Origin: an uncultured Psychrobacter sp.
GTDB lineage: Bacteria; Pseudomonadota; Gammaproteobacteria; Pseudomonadales; Moraxellaceae
Assembly: GCA_947495055.1 (NCBI GenBank)
Contig: CANLXO010000013.1
Location: 1 to 64,000, forward strand
Length of the DNA stretch: 64,000 bases
Reading direction: 5' to 3'
Shown here: positions 55,132 to 64,000 of the stretch, one piece after another
Position numbering within the stretch: the stretch's first letter is position 1
How the letters are laid out: the number at the start of each line of letters is the position of its first letter
Position numbers and translations under genes: made by a program
Notes under the pieces: model-generated
Told to the model about the DNA's origin: nothing
Seen by the model: only the letters and a program-made list of their open reading frames with translations
Database searches by the model: none

Positions 55132-55839
55132 ATGCAAAGTGAGCAGATTTTGATTGTCGAGGATGAGCTTGCGATTCGCGAAATGGTAGTGATGACCCTT
55201 GAGAGCGCAGGGTTTGAGAGTTTGCAAGCGGCGGACGCGTTTGAGGCATACCAGCAAGTGGTGGATCATAGGCCAGCGCTGATTTTGCTAGACTGGATGT
55301 TGCCCGGTGATAAAAGCGGTATTGATTTTTGTCGCATGCTAAAGAGTGATGAGTTGCTGCGCGAGATACCGGTCATTATGCTCACGGCAAAAGGAGAGGA
55401 AGATAACAAGGTTCATGGTCTCGATGCCGGCGCGGACGATTATATGACCAAGCCGTTCTCGACGCGTGAGCTGATCTCAAGAATCAAGGCAGTGCTACGC
55501 CGTAGTAGCGCACTTAGTAGTGATACACCGATAACAATAGGCGCGCTTAGGTTAGATAATCAAAGCCAGCGGGTGAGTGCTAATGGACAGTTTATCGATA
55601 TAGGTCCGACAGAATATCGCTTACTGGCGTTTTTTATGAGTCGTCCAGAGCGCGCTTATACGCGCTCGCAGCTATTAGATCAGGTTTGGGGCGGCAACGT
55701 CTATATCGAAGAGCGAACAGTCGATGTACACATTCGGCGCTTACGTAAATTACTACGTCCTTATGGCTGTGATACCTTGATTCAAACGGTTCGCGGCACC
55801 GGTTATCGTATGTCTAGTTTGATTGAAAAAAAGCAGTAA
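55132..55839 (+). CDS. phoB: phosphate regulon response regulator PhoB
   Basis: OmpR-type response regulator that activates phosphate-starvation genes. Receiver domain: acidic pair in VEDE (10-12), phosphorylated Asp54 in LLDWMLPG, Thr in MLTAKG, Lys107 in MTKPFS. The C-terminal winged-helix domain ends with TVDVHIRRLRKLL and VRGTGYRMS. The 235 residues are normal. Start at 55132 with AAGG 7 bases before; the earlier ATG (two codons upstream) is less well placed. phoR follows 48 bases later. Confidence 0.96.
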   Translation: MQSEQILIVEDELAIREMVVMTLESAGFESLQAADAFEAYQQVVDHRPALILLDWMLPGDKSGIDFCRMLKSDELLREIPVIMLTAKGEEDNKVHGLDAGADDYMTKPFSTRELISRIKAVLRRSSALSSDTPITIGALRLDNQSQRVSANGQFIDIGPTEYRLLAFFMSRPERAYTRSQLLDQVWGGNVYIEERTVDVHIRRLRKLLRPYGCDTLIQTVRGTGYRMSSLIEKKQ

Positions 55840-55887
55840 ACGAAACCACTAAACACAGTCTCGCTACGAGAAAGGATGAGAGTAGTC

Positions 55888-56985
55888 ATGTCGATTGACC
55901 ATCACAAGCCAAAGACGTCTGAGCAAGCTGATCGATTTGATAATAAAACAGTAACGACAAAGATGAACCGTGCTTTGCATGCGCTAAAAGATGCCGTGGT
56001 TTTGATAGACGGTGACGATCGCTTGACGTGGTGGAATCTGGCAGCGGCGCAGCTATTATCATTGCAAGACAAAGATCAGGGCAAAAGCATTTTTGACTAT
56101 ATTCAGGCGCCTGAGTTTCAGCAGTATTATCAAGAGGTCACAGCCCATCACGATCTGCACAAAGATGTCCATAATGATGGTGTGCACATGGCCTCATGGC
56201 GTGATCCCAAGCGTTATTTAAAGTGTGAGATTACAGCTTTTGATAAGGATAAGCTGTTGATGATCTATGATGTGACGCGATTGCAGCATTTAGAGCAAAT
56301 GCGCCGCGATTTTGTAGCCAATGTCTCTCACGAGCTACGAACGCCATTGACCGTATTGATGGGCTACCTAGAGAACTACTCAGACCAATCCGACATACCG
56401 CCAAAGTGGCAACGTGGGCTTGAGCTGATGACTCAACAGACCGCGCGTATGAATAGAATCGTAAATGATTTGCTACTGTTGTCCAAAATCGAAATCGAAG
56501 AGACGTATGAGCTTGGTTATATCGATATGACCAAATTGCTCACGCATGTGTATGATGATGCGCAGGCTTACAATCAGGATTATGGACATACCATTCATTT
56601 GCAAATAGACACTTATGACGGGCTGTATGGTTCAGAGATGTACTTAAACAGCGCGCTATCGAACCTAGTGATCAATGCTATCAAGTACACGCCAAAAGGC
56701 GGCAATATCGAGATTAGCTGGGTTAAAACCTCTCAGGGTTGCCAGTTCTCTGTGACAGATAATGGTATCGGTATTGACACCTCGCATATCACGCGTCTAA
56801 CAGAGCGTTTTTACCGTGTTGATAGCGGTCGTAGCCGTGCTACAGGAGGCACGGGACTGGGGCTAGCTATCGTTAAACACGTATTGCATCAATACAATAC
56901 TAGCTTACAAATCGAGTCGGAATTAGGCATAGGTTCAACATTTAGTGCGACTTTTGCTAGCAGTTATGTACGCTCACTATCTTAA
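55888..56985 (+). CDS. phoR: phosphate regulon sensor kinase PhoR lacking membrane segments
   Basis: Histidine kinase paired with PhoB. It has a PAS-like domain (about 28-130: DAVVLIDGDDRLTWWN), the H box NVSHELRTPLTVL (His148), the N box NLVINAIKYTP, and G boxes DNGIGID and GGTGLGLAIV. At 365 residues it is shorter than the usual ~430: the two N-terminal transmembrane helices of E. coli PhoR are missing and the protein begins at the region next to the PAS domain. The gap to phoB is only 48 bases, so no extra segment can fit upstream. The start at 55888 is chosen because the ATG at 55876 touches the AAAGG. Confidence 0.93.
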   Translation: MSIDHHKPKTSEQADRFDNKTVTTKMNRALHALKDAVVLIDGDDRLTWWNLAAAQLLSLQDKDQGKSIFDYIQAPEFQQYYQEVTAHHDLHKDVHNDGVHMASWRDPKRYLKCEITAFDKDKLLMIYDVTRLQHLEQMRRDFVANVSHELRTPLTVLMGYLENYSDQSDIPPKWQRGLELMTQQTARMNRIVNDLLLLSKIEIEETYELGYIDMTKLLTHVYDDAQAYNQDYGHTIHLQIDTYDGLYGSEMYLNSALSNLVINAIKYTPKGGNIEISWVKTSQGCQFSVTDNGIGIDTSHITRLTERFYRVDSGRSRATGGTGLGLAIVKHVLHQYNTSLQIESELGIGSTFSATFASSYVRSLS

Positions 56986-57043
56986 AGGATTGTCTAACCA
57001 TACGCATCGTATTGGATCAATGTATGAGGTACCTAAGTCGTGA

Positions 57044-57649
57044 TCATTCAGGTTTTATAAGTAAAGGATAAGGATTCACCGCGCTACCCTTGATATAGAT
57101 GCCGTAATGCACATGAGGCGGCGTGCCTTTGGCGTTACCACTATCGCCCACATAGCCGATGATGTCGCCACTATCCACCCAATCGTTAGCCTCTATATCT
57201 GCGTAATCTTCCATATGCGCGTAATAATGTCCTGCGCCGCCAGGCCCAACGACGACAACCACGCGCCCTCCCAAAGTATTCTCGCCAACTTTGCTAACCA
57301 CTCCTTGCGTAGTAGCGTGTATCGGTGTGCCACGCTCCGCGAAAATATCGATACCTTCATGAGAGCGCCCTTGACTACGCGCCGCACCCCACGTATCAGT
57401 CAAATGCTGCCCAGGTAGCGGATTTGGAAGACTATTCTCTACTGGCAAGGGTTGTTGCAACAGATTGACCTGCTTCCACTTCGCCACAACAAAGTCCTGC
57501 GTCTGCCATTTAAGCGTAGGGAGGACTTTATCAACGATAAATAATATCGCAAATAATACTGTGGCTCTAATCAGCACGCTTAATAAACGAGTGATAAGCT
57601 TTGGTTTAGGAGGAGTAGGCAGAGGCGGCGGCTGAACTAATGGCATCAT
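57044..57649 (-). CDS. M23 family metallopeptidase, membrane-anchored
   Basis: A 201-residue protein: Pro-rich cytosolic start, one membrane helix at about 24-44, and a periplasmic LytM/M23 domain. Zinc ligands: [13 protein letters not shown] (first His and Asp), and HVHYGIYI (second His pair). The motifs [15 protein letters not shown] and [21 protein letters not shown] are typical of M23 enzymes that cut peptidoglycan peptides. The gene converges on phoR, whose stop is 58 bases away. Confidence 0.92.
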   Translation of the reverse strand: MMPLVQPPPLPTPPKPKLITRLLSVLIRATVLFAILFIVDKVLPTLKWQTQDFVVAKWKQVNLLQQPLPVENSLPNPLPGQHLTDTWGAARSQGRSHEGIDIFAERGTPIHATTQGVVSKVGENTLGGRVVVVVGPGGAGHYYAHMEDYADIEANDWVDSGDIIGYVGDSGNAKGTPPHVHYGIYIKGSAVNPYPLLIKPE

Positions 57650-57784
57650 TGTCTCTTGTGAGCTGATGAGTGGTATAATACAGTTCTTACAAATTTTAGC
57701 TGTATTATGAAGGGTTTAAGGCTCTTTGACGAGTAACAATAGCCAAAATTGAACCACAATAACTCCTGATGATTGATCTCTATT

Positions 57785-58474
57785 ATGACTGAACCTAGTA
57801 CTGCGCTTATTATCGATACCGAAACCGATCAAGGTAGTGACCCGCGTCCTATTCAGGTGGCGACCATCAATGTGGCGACTGGCTTTGAGTGGATGAAATA
57901 CTTCAATAGTGGCCGCACTATCTCACCTATCGTCATCAAGGTACATGGCATTACTGATGAGGATGTTGCCGAGTGTGAGCGCTTCGATTTGGAGCAGTTT
58001 GAGTTGCCAGAGTACTTAATCGGTCACAATGTACGCTTTGACTGGCGAGTGATAGGGAAGCCCTCAGCCAAGCTGATATGTACGGTTAGGCTGGCCCGCG
58101 CCGCCTTTCCAGAGTGGCGCTACTATGGTCAGTCCAAATGTATTGAACAACTATTGGGCGTCGATGCCGCGAGCACTATGACTATTGCCGCGCATGATGC
58201 GCTAGGCGATGCGCGTATGTGTTATCTGCTGTACAAAGCGTGCTGTGAGCGCCTGCAAATTGCGCCGACTGACTTTGCGGCGGCGCATACCATCTCAAAT
58301 ACCGCAAGTCCCGTCGGCAAAATGCCCTTTGGTAAGCATAAGGGCAAACTCATAAAAGACGTGCCTATGAGCTATGTTAAGTGGATGCTAGGTAATATCC
58401 ACAATATGCAGCCCTCATTGCATTCTGCCTTGACCAAGCGCGTAGAGGAGCAAAATGCAGAAGATAAAATATAG
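57785..58474 (+). CDS. DEDDh 3'-5' exonuclease-like protein with DUF3820 tail
   Basis: A 229-residue protein. The N-terminal part resembles the RNase T/DnaQ exonuclease fold: LIIDTETDQG with the first Asp and Glu (about 10-17), HNVRFDWRVI with another Asp, and AHDALGDARM with the His and last Asp. This fits the DEDDh set. The C-terminal ~50 residues (KMPFGKHKGKLIKDVPMSYVKWML) match the DUF3820 pattern. The substrate is unknown; it may act on DNA or RNA. The start at 57785 is inferred from conservation. Confidence 0.85.
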   Translation: MTEPSTALIIDTETDQGSDPRPIQVATINVATGFEWMKYFNSGRTISPIVIKVHGITDEDVAECERFDLEQFELPEYLIGHNVRFDWRVIGKPSAKLICTVRLARAAFPEWRYYGQSKCIEQLLGVDAASTMTIAAHDALGDARMCYLLYKACCERLQIAPTDFAAAHTISNTASPVGKMPFGKHKGKLIKDVPMSYVKWMLGNIHNMQPSLHSALTKRVEEQNAEDKI

Positions 58475-58482
58475 TAAAGAGC

Positions 58483-59412
58483 TTACTCTCCCTCATTTAA
58501 CCAATCGACCGCCATTTGCCATAGTTGCGGCGCTTTGGCATGAGTCTTACTACTAAAATAACGCATGTGACCGATGTGACTGACGCCCAAATCTTTGGGA
58601 TGCAAATAATGCTTTTCTACTGGCATATTTGGGAACACACGTATCATATCGTCTATATTTTCACTATTGGCAATCTCATCATCGCTAAAACCAAGCCATA
58701 GCGCTGGCATAGCGATTTTATTATAAAAATGATTATGAATCGTTTTGTCTAAAGCGGTTTTGATGTAACCCGCGCCATTACACCACTCGCGCCATTGACG
58801 CGCCACACCGCGCGGTAGCGGCTGACCCATACCGATCTTGTCGGCTGGCGTATAGCCTAAAATCAGATTGCTTAATGGAATAAAAGCGTCCATAAAACCC
58901 ATTGCTTTGAGCTTATAGGGCATATCCATGTTTTTGATTTGTCCTGAGGAGCAGGCGACATTGAATACCGAATCTAGCATTTGATAATTAGGCATGAGAC
59001 CTATCAGCTGACCGCCTGCGCTATGACCGATTAGATGATAAGCGGCATCTGAGAACTCATCTTGCAAAGCATCAAGCACCGCTGGCATATCATGACGACC
59101 CCAACTGATGAGTGAGGCATCACATTTTGCCAAATTACCTGCGAGTGATTCACCAATTCCTTCATTGTCAAAAGTAATCACCCCAAAGCCGTTCTCTGCC
59201 AAATAGCTGGCAAAATTATGATAAAACTGACGCTTGATACCCGTTGCTGGTGCCATCATTACCGCTGCTTTGACATCAACTTTAGGACGATAAACGGTCG
59301 CTGCCAAAGCCTGATTGCGCTCAGTCATGATGGTCAACAGGTAAGTCTCAAAAGTAGAATCGCTCTCAACATCAGAGTCATCTGATTGATTTAGAGCCTC
59401 ATCATTGAGCAT
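58483..59412 (-). CDS. alpha/beta hydrolase (serine aminopeptidase S33-like)
   Basis: A 309-residue alpha/beta hydrolase. The nucleophile elbow is LIGHSAGGQLIGL (Ser in HSAGG), and the oxyanion region is AVMMAPATGIKRQFY. GFGVITFDNEGIGES is a usual strand-turn before it. Asp and His of the triad likely lie in LWLGFSDDEIA and SHIGHMRYF. It belongs to the predicted hydrolases with a serine aminopeptidase fold; substrate unknown. AGGA lies 8 bases before the start. It converges on the exonuclease gene with an 8-base gap. Confidence 0.87.
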   Translation of the reverse strand: MLNDEALNQSDDSDVESDSTFETYLLTIMTERNQALAATVYRPKVDVKAAVMMAPATGIKRQFYHNFASYLAENGFGVITFDNEGIGESLAGNLAKCDASLISWGRHDMPAVLDALQDEFSDAAYHLIGHSAGGQLIGLMPNYQMLDSVFNVACSSGQIKNMDMPYKLKAMGFMDAFIPLSNLILGYTPADKIGMGQPLPRGVARQWREWCNGAGYIKTALDKTIHNHFYNKIAMPALWLGFSDDEIANSENIDDMIRVFPNMPVEKHYLHPKDLGVSHIGHMRYFSSKTHAKAPQLWQMAVDWLNEGE

Positions 59413-59644
59413 AGTGATATCCTAAGAAGTATATTATCGTTATCAGTAAACTCAGACTAAGATCAAAAACCAAGCTGACCTTAAACGTAGCCTACTATTA
59501 TTAATAGCAGTCAATAGCAGTAATTGCGTACTGATAAGTGCTGGTTACAGGTTAGTAACTTGGCTTATGTTAAGATAAATAGGAATGTATTCCAATAGAC
59601 AATTGAAGACTTACCATTCAAATAAAACGCTAAGGGCAAAAATA

Positions 59645-60322
59645 ATGCAAATGAAAATCAATAATGACACTTATGAAGTGATTACCAGTCAAGATATTAC
59701 CCACATCGAAAAAGCCGTAGATAAATCTTCGTTAACCATGCCACTTGTCGCCGTATATTGTGGTTCGCGCTTAGGAAATAGTGAGGTATATGAGCGCGCC
59801 GCGCGCGATTTGGGTCAGGCACTTGCCAAAAATGGCATGGGACTAGTATATGGCGGTGCAAGTATCGGCCTGATGGGTGCAGTCGCAGATGAGGTCATCA
59901 ACAGCGGCGCCCAAGCAGTCGGCGTCATTCCAACCTTTATGCTCAAGCATGAAATCGCTCATCAAGGGCTGACGCGCCTGCACCTGACTGATACCATGCA
60001 CACGCGCAAAACGGTTATGGCAGAGTACGCAGACGCTTTTATTACATTGCCAGGTGGTCTTGGGACGCTTGAGGAAATCATGGAGATTGCCACTTGGCGT
60101 CAGCTGTATCAGCACGAAAAGCCTATGATTATTCTTAATATTAACGGGTTTTATGATCGGATGATTGAACATCTTAAATATACGACAGAGCAGGGCTTTA
60201 TGAAGCAGCAAGACCTTGATCGCTTAGTTGTGTGCAATAGTATTAATGAGGCGATTGATTTACTGTTAACAGTCGTTACTCTCAATGGTAGCGTCGATAC
60301 TGATAAGATGGTTGGGCAGTAA
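59645..60322 (+). CDS. LOG family protein (TIGR00730 Rossmann fold)
   Basis: A 225-residue protein of the lonely-guy family, whose members release cytokinin bases from their nucleotides or hydrolyse other nucleotide monophosphates. Signature motifs are VYGGASIGLMGAVADEVI and LPGGLGTLEEIMEIATWRQL (PGGxGT). AVYCGSRLG is the opening strand. The start at 59645 fits AAGGG upstream, and the longer frame has no conserved sequence. The true substrate in this bacterium is unknown. Confidence 0.93.
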   Translation: MQMKINNDTYEVITSQDITHIEKAVDKSSLTMPLVAVYCGSRLGNSEVYERAARDLGQALAKNGMGLVYGGASIGLMGAVADEVINSGAQAVGVIPTFMLKHEIAHQGLTRLHLTDTMHTRKTVMAEYADAFITLPGGLGTLEEIMEIATWRQLYQHEKPMIILNINGFYDRMIEHLKYTTEQGFMKQQDLDRLVVCNSINEAIDLLLTVVTLNGSVDTDKMVGQ

Positions 60323-60355
60323 ATGACTACTTAGAAAATCAAAATTAAGAACCGC

Positions 60356-60401
60356 AAAAGGGAGTCGCTCGCTAATCGATAGCAGGCTACTCCCTTTTTT
60401 G
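60356..60401. terminator. bidirectional terminator
   Basis: AAAAGGGAGT pairs with ACTCCCTTTT around a longer loop and is followed by T (A on the other side). It lies between the convergent LOG and oxidoreductase genes. Confidence 0.88.
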
Positions 60402-60429
60402 TAGATAATATTTAACCCTGATACGAAAT

Positions 60430-62019
60430 CTATGCGATAGCAAGATCGTTTGATACGTCATCTATCACGCTATCTATAGTACGATTAACGCCTGCCATTG
60501 CGATTGGAAAATTTCTTTGTAGTGCAATATCTTGTGCTAAATGATGAATATCCTCACTATCATGGCGCGTAAGATAAGCCCAATTGTGAGCGTAACGACT
60601 ACAATTGGCAGTAGTATCCTTATCAACTAACCCTAGAGCAGTTAACTCATCAACGATCTGGTCGGCGGCAATTAGCGTCGAAGAGGCTTTGACGTTTTCA
60701 GCGCGTGCGTAGCGGATGTTTGAGTACAAGCTCACATCAGCAACTCGCAGCGTATCATCTTTTCCTGGTATTTGTTGACCGCCAAAGAGGGCATTACCAA
60801 CGGTACGCGCACTATTGAAGGTCGGCACAAACTCAGCTACATATTCAATGGCTTGCTGACCACGCGCTTGCAACGGCGCTTTATCCCAACCATCTTCAAT
60901 ATAATGCACGTATTTTTCAGGAAGTTTGGGCTGCGCGCTGATCTCATTTGAGGCGACTAGTCCATCATTGAACAAAGTGATGAATTTACTCATACCATGT
61001 ATCTGAAAATAACCGCCTGGATATGGCGTAAGCTGCGCCATGCCCTCTGGTGTACCGCGGCTACCATAGATAATAATCTCAGGTATCTGTCCACCTGCAT
61101 CATCCCAATGAGTAATATAAGAGGATTTGAACTCGACCATACGCGTGACTTCAACACCGACCATGTCATCGATAACACCGGTACGAAATCCGCAAGCATT
61201 GACTAAGTAATCCACTTCAACAGACTCGGTTTCAGATTGACTGTTTTGCTGATAGTCAATACGCCATTTAGTCACATGATGATCAGCATTAGTACAATTT
61301 TCACAATCAACTGCTGTCACTTTCTTGACCTGCGTATCGGTAAAGACACGAGCGTTGTCATAACCCTCTAACGCTAATTGCGCTGAAGCTGCCAGACGAA
61401 AGATATTCCAGCCGTATTCTTGTACGACAATCACTGGGAATTTAATCTTATTCAAATCCAAGTGTTTAGCGGCAGGTATTACCCATTCATCTACCGTGCT
61501 AGGCGCAAGAACCTGCTCACGCTTAGATAAAGCGATAAGATCTTCATGGCTATAGAGCTGATAGTAATCTTCAGGCTCTCCTAGAACTTTATTCTTAGGG
61601 TCTTGCTTAATAAGCTTACGATAAGCCTCAGTCAAGATGTCCAAACGCGGTAGCAAATCTTCAGGCTGACCTTCATCACGATTAGGCACAGCAAAGACAG
61701 TAGGGCGCACATCCATCGTATGCGGGTACAGGCGCAATATATCGATACATTGCTCAAGTAGCGCTACGCAGTCCTCGTCTGGAATTTCACGGTACAAATT
61801 ACCACCTGCATGCAGATGACACATGGGCGGGCCATCAATAAGTGAGGTCTTTTTTTCAAACAAATGAGTCTCAATGCCAAGCGCAGCCAGGCGAATAGCA
61901 ATAGTGGCACCTGCAGTACCACCGCCGAGTATACCTACGCGTTTTGCTTGACCATAACGGGTACTAGGCGTCGTAATTTTGAGGTCTTTGTACCGGTCGT
62001 CTATAGTAATTGAATTCAT
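60430..62019 (-). CDS. FAD-dependent oxidoreductase of unknown substrate
   Basis: A 529-residue flavoprotein. The FAD-binding Rossmann motif GILGGGTAGATIAIRLAALG is at about 29-48, and the second FAD region is near VDYLVNACGFRTGV. A run of family-like strands follows (RVADVSLYSNIRYAR). It looks like a DAO-type or NAD(P)-linked dehydrogenase, but I cannot name it. It has no partners in the surroundings. The ATG at 62019 begins without strong signals. Cysteines in CENCTNADHH could bind metal, though this is a weak guess. Confidence 0.8.
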   Translation of the reverse strand: MNSITIDDRYKDLKITTPSTRYGQAKRVGILGGGTAGATIAIRLAALGIETHLFEKKTSLIDGPPMCHLHAGGNLYREIPDEDCVALLEQCIDILRLYPHTMDVRPTVFAVPNRDEGQPEDLLPRLDILTEAYRKLIKQDPKNKVLGEPEDYYQLYSHEDLIALSKREQVLAPSTVDEWVIPAAKHLDLNKIKFPVIVVQEYGWNIFRLAASAQLALEGYDNARVFTDTQVKKVTAVDCENCTNADHHVTKWRIDYQQNSQSETESVEVDYLVNACGFRTGVIDDMVGVEVTRMVEFKSSYITHWDDAGGQIPEIIIYGSRGTPEGMAQLTPYPGGYFQIHGMSKFITLFNDGLVASNEISAQPKLPEKYVHYIEDGWDKAPLQARGQQAIEYVAEFVPTFNSARTVGNALFGGQQIPGKDDTLRVADVSLYSNIRYARAENVKASSTLIAADQIVDELTALGLVDKDTTANCSRYAHNWAYLTRHDSEDIHHLAQDIALQRNFPIAMAGVNRTIDSVIDDVSNDLAIA

Positions 62020-62692
62020 CAGCGTTGTTTTATCCTTGCTGGCATCGGCTCATCATATTACATGCCGCTATACCTAAAATTTCAGTGTATTTATCAGATG
62101 TTATCTAGCAATCTGATTTTTAAGTTAAGTCGTCAATGACTAAAGAGAGTGCTACTTAAGTGAAGCGTAGTTAAATAGTGCTATATAGACTATATAAGCG
62201 TGATACCTACTGATTTCAATGTCTGATCTGTATCTTGTGAGTCATTGTTAGTATTAAATAATCATTAGCCTATGATATAAAAAAAAGCAAATTTATTTGG
62301 GATATATGCGTAAAAACATGCACTGTTTTTGTCAGTAGATAACATAAAGTGTGTATAAAGCTAGAGGGAATTTACATAAATAAGAAATATGAATATCTAA
62401 GCAGAAAGATGTTTATTTTTTTATGTGTGATATAAGATTTTTGATCTCTATACTACAGATAATAGGCCTGTGGTAATTATATGAGGAAATCGCTTATGAG
62501 ATAGTTTTGTAATTTTATAAGCGTACATAATTGATTGACTAAACAGACATGCTATATTTACTTGGCAAAAACACGTAACTTTAAAATAAGTAACTTCAAA
62601 AAAAGGAGTGCTACTAAGTACTCCTTGTGAGGGTGTTAGACAGAGCACTATATGGATATTCAAATCAAATTTTAGATCACAAGGATATAACA
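62020..62692. other. A+T-rich region between the oxidoreductase and lipoprotein genes
   Basis: About 670 bases that must hold both divergent promoters. No gene is convincing. It contains ATATAGACTATAT at about 62183 and the hairpin listed at 62601. Confidence 0.5.
62601..62628 (-). terminator. terminator-like hairpin upstream of the lipoprotein gene
   Basis: On the minus strand, AAGGAGTACT and AGCACTCCTT pair (with one mismatch) and are followed by a run of T. No minus-strand gene lies just before it. On the plus strand it would fold in the 5' leader of the lipoprotein mRNA. Confidence 0.5.
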
Positions 62693-63130
62693 ATGAAAAA
62701 TATTATAATGTTGTCAGCGTTAACAGGTGTGCTTACCTTGACTGGTTGTACGACACTTAAAAGTGTCATTGGCAATGATGACTCAGGTATGCACGAAGTA
62801 AAAGCCACTAGCAGCAACATGGCGCCTGTAACCAGTAGAGGCGGTATGTTGGTCGATTCAAAAGACTACATGACTTTGTATACTTATGATAAAGATACGA
62901 TGGCAAACAAATCAGAATGTGGCTCTGTCTGCATGGTCGCTTGGCCGGCCCTTATGGCACCTAGTAATGCTAAAGCATCTGGTCAATTTGCAGCATTTCA
63001 GCGCGAAGACGGCAGTTATCAGTGGGCCATGAATGGCAAACCCTTGTATTTTTACGCCAACGACACTAAAGTCGGCGATAAAGATGGCGATAATAAAGGC
63101 GGCGTCTGGCACATTGTCCGCACTAAGTAA
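62693..63130 (+). CDS. secreted-repeat lipoprotein (COG4315 type)
   Basis: A 145-residue outer-membrane or periplasmic lipoprotein. The signal ends with a lipobox, LTGC (Cys17). Residues about 45-140 match the secreted repeat of unknown function (MLVDSKDYMTLYTYDKD, then CGSVCMVAWPALMAP, and GKPLYFYANDTKVGD; paired repeats with the Yx(F/W/Y)xxD pattern). The function is unknown. The start at 62693 has AAGGA 7 bases before and the longer frame lacks a signal. Its own terminator follows. Confidence 0.9.
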   Translation: MKNIIMLSALTGVLTLTGCTTLKSVIGNDDSGMHEVKATSSNMAPVTSRGGMLVDSKDYMTLYTYDKDTMANKSECGSVCMVAWPALMAPSNAKASGQFAAFQREDGSYQWAMNGKPLYFYANDTKVGDKDGDNKGGVWHIVRTK

Positions 63131-63168
63131 TCTTTAGCTAAATACAGTCTGAGTCTATTTATAAACAT

Positions 63169-63200
63169 AAAAAAGCAGCCACTATATTGGCTGCTTTTTT
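63169..63200. terminator. bidirectional terminator
   Basis: AAAAGCAGCC pairs with GGCTGCTTTT (10 bp perfect) around an 8-base loop, with A and T tracts on the outside. It lies between the lipoprotein gene and the convergent partial gene. Confidence 0.92.
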
Positions 63201-63214
63201 GCTGATACGAGTAG

Positions 63215-64000
63215 TTATGCAACCTCAGCCATATCTTCTTCGACTACTTCAGCGACCTCTTCAACAGGTTGTACTTTCTGAGCAGCAACTTGTCGATATA
63301 AAGGAAAAAAGTCTGAATCAAGCTCGCTGTTATCAAATCCAGCACCATCTACCAAATCGTCGTATTTATCTTGGTTAATCACTAATCTGTAGGTTTTAAA
63401 TAGCAACGATTGAGAGCTAAATCCTTTTTTATATTCATACAAAGTATCTAGGTTGCTACCAACACCGCCGCCTAAATGCAGTATCTTATAGTTATTTTGG
63501 CGACCCCACTCGCGTGCCACGTGAGTGATAAGTTTAGAGGGTTGTAAATGTCGATATTCACTAACAGTGCCACCTAAATGAAACTGCATAATGCCCGACT
63601 CTTTACAGCAAGTATAAATGGATGAGGCAATGGCGTGACCATCTTTATAAGCTGTGATCAATAATAGTCTATGACCAAGGTTTTTTGATAAACCATCAAA
63701 GTAACTATCATCAAAGAAATAATACTCATCTGCATTAACATGTGTCATTGTTTCTTTATATATCTTTGAGAAGGTATCAATATTTCTATCATCTAACTGC
63801 TCAATTTTAGTAGTTACATCCATCTTCAACGCCTTTTTAATGCCTCTACGATGTTGGTTTTGAGTCTCTGCCCAATGTTCAGCTTCAGTCTTCGTCAGGT
63901 CGGACATGAGCGTCACACCGTGAGTAAAGGAGCTACCAATAGAAGGGGTCCATTTTTGGCTGATCACTGGATGCAATCTCATAAATAGGGAGACGCATCC
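63215..64000 (-). CDS. FemAB/GNAT-like transferase, partial (5' end beyond the window)
   Basis: At least 261 codons run to the right edge of the window with no upstream stop, so the ATG at 63982 is probably internal: the preceding codons (GCVSLF before MRLHP) continue in frame. The fold resembles FemAB or BioF2-like acyltransferases: FSKIYKETMTHVNADEYYFF, then IASSIYTCCKESGIMQFHLGG, and HLGGGVGSNLDTLYEYKKGF. These enzymes add amino acids or acyl groups to cell-wall precursors or sugars. The C terminus is acidic (VQPVEEVAEVVEED). Substrate unknown. Confidence 0.78.
   Translation of the reverse strand, partial: GCVSLFMRLHPVISQKWTPSIGSSFTHGVTLMSDLTKTEAEHWAETQNQHRRGIKKALKMDVTTKIEQLDDRNIDTFSKIYKETMTHVNADEYYFFDDSYFDGLSKNLGHRLLLITAYKDGHAIASSIYTCCKESGIMQFHLGGTVSEYRHLQPSKLITHVAREWGRQNNYKILHLGGGVGSNLDTLYEYKKGFSSQSLLFKTYRLVINQDKYDDLVDGAGFDNSELDSDFFPLYRQVAAQKVQPVEEVAEVVEEDMAEVA

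Noticed and set aside
62448..62693. An 81-codon minus-strand frame before the lipoprotein gene
   Set aside because: A+T-rich sequence, no binding site; it would span the hairpin at 62601.

Overview
The window looks like chromosome of a gammaproteobacterium of the family Moraxellaceae, most likely Psychrobacter. This is inferred from gene content, protein style and a base composition that looks like the mid-40s in percent G+C; no database comparison was possible. Most of the 64 kb is ordinary housekeeping and metabolic sequence, densely packed on both strands. There are no tRNAs, prophage genes, complete insertion sequences or CRISPR arrays that I can see.

Layout. 1-300: end of a ribosomal RNA operon (5S rRNA and terminator). 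0.5-3.5 kb: a three-gene TRAP transporter (dctP, dctQ, dctM). 3.7-6.1 kb: a cytosolic 5'-nucleotidase, a rhomboid protease and a small membrane protein. 6.2-8.3 kb: a sodium:solute symporter with its small DUF4212 partner. 9.1-11.1 kb: electron-transfer-flavoprotein:ubiquinone oxidoreductase with an unusual acidic N-terminal tail. 11.6-18.7 kb: a DUF1285 protein, murI, a DUF4062-like protein, a lytic transglycosylase, and the group DUF1499, tpm, msrA. 18.9-23.4 kb: cmoA and cmoB, the two genes for tRNA wobble-uridine modification, separated by an accessory island with a PAAR-domain effector, its candidate immunity gene and one further orphan gene. 23.5-31.5 kb: benE, DUF1176 and DUF2788 proteins, argS, a SPOR-domain protein, an orphan PTS IIC protein and an SDR enzyme. 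31.7-36.3 kb: tig, clpP, clpX and rdgB. 36.7-41.5 kb: sodB, a GFA-family gene flanked by two copies of a ~150-bp inverted-repeat element, a YdjM-like protein, a DUF72 protein and ispA. 42.2-45.6 kb: fadBA. 45.8-47.1 kb: two small hydrolases. 47.2-57 kb: the phosphate regulon (pstSCAB-phoU on minus, phoBR on plus), with a peroxiredoxin, psd and dtd in between. 57-64 kb: an M23 peptidase, an exonuclease-like protein, an alpha/beta hydrolase, a LOG protein, a FAD oxidoreductase, a small lipoprotein and a FemAB-like protein cut by the window end.

How the parts work together. ETF-QO and FadBA are both parts of fatty-acid beta-oxidation: ETF-QO passes electrons from acyl-CoA dehydrogenases to ubiquinone. 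PhoBR, PstSCAB and PhoU form one phosphate-sensing circuit. Sites matching the Pho box, with an 11-bp period, lie upstream of both pstS and phoB, which supports autoregulation. Tig, ClpP and ClpX form a protein-quality-control cluster.

Most interesting: the PAAR effector/immunity island inside the cmoA-cmoB pair; the GFA gene framed by paired inverted-repeat elements; a PhoR kinase with no membrane segments; a perfect 21-bp inverted repeat bracketed by duplicated Pho boxes upstream of pstS; the acidic Pro/Glu/Val-rich extension of ETF-QO; and three 30-bp tandem repeats upstream of fadB.
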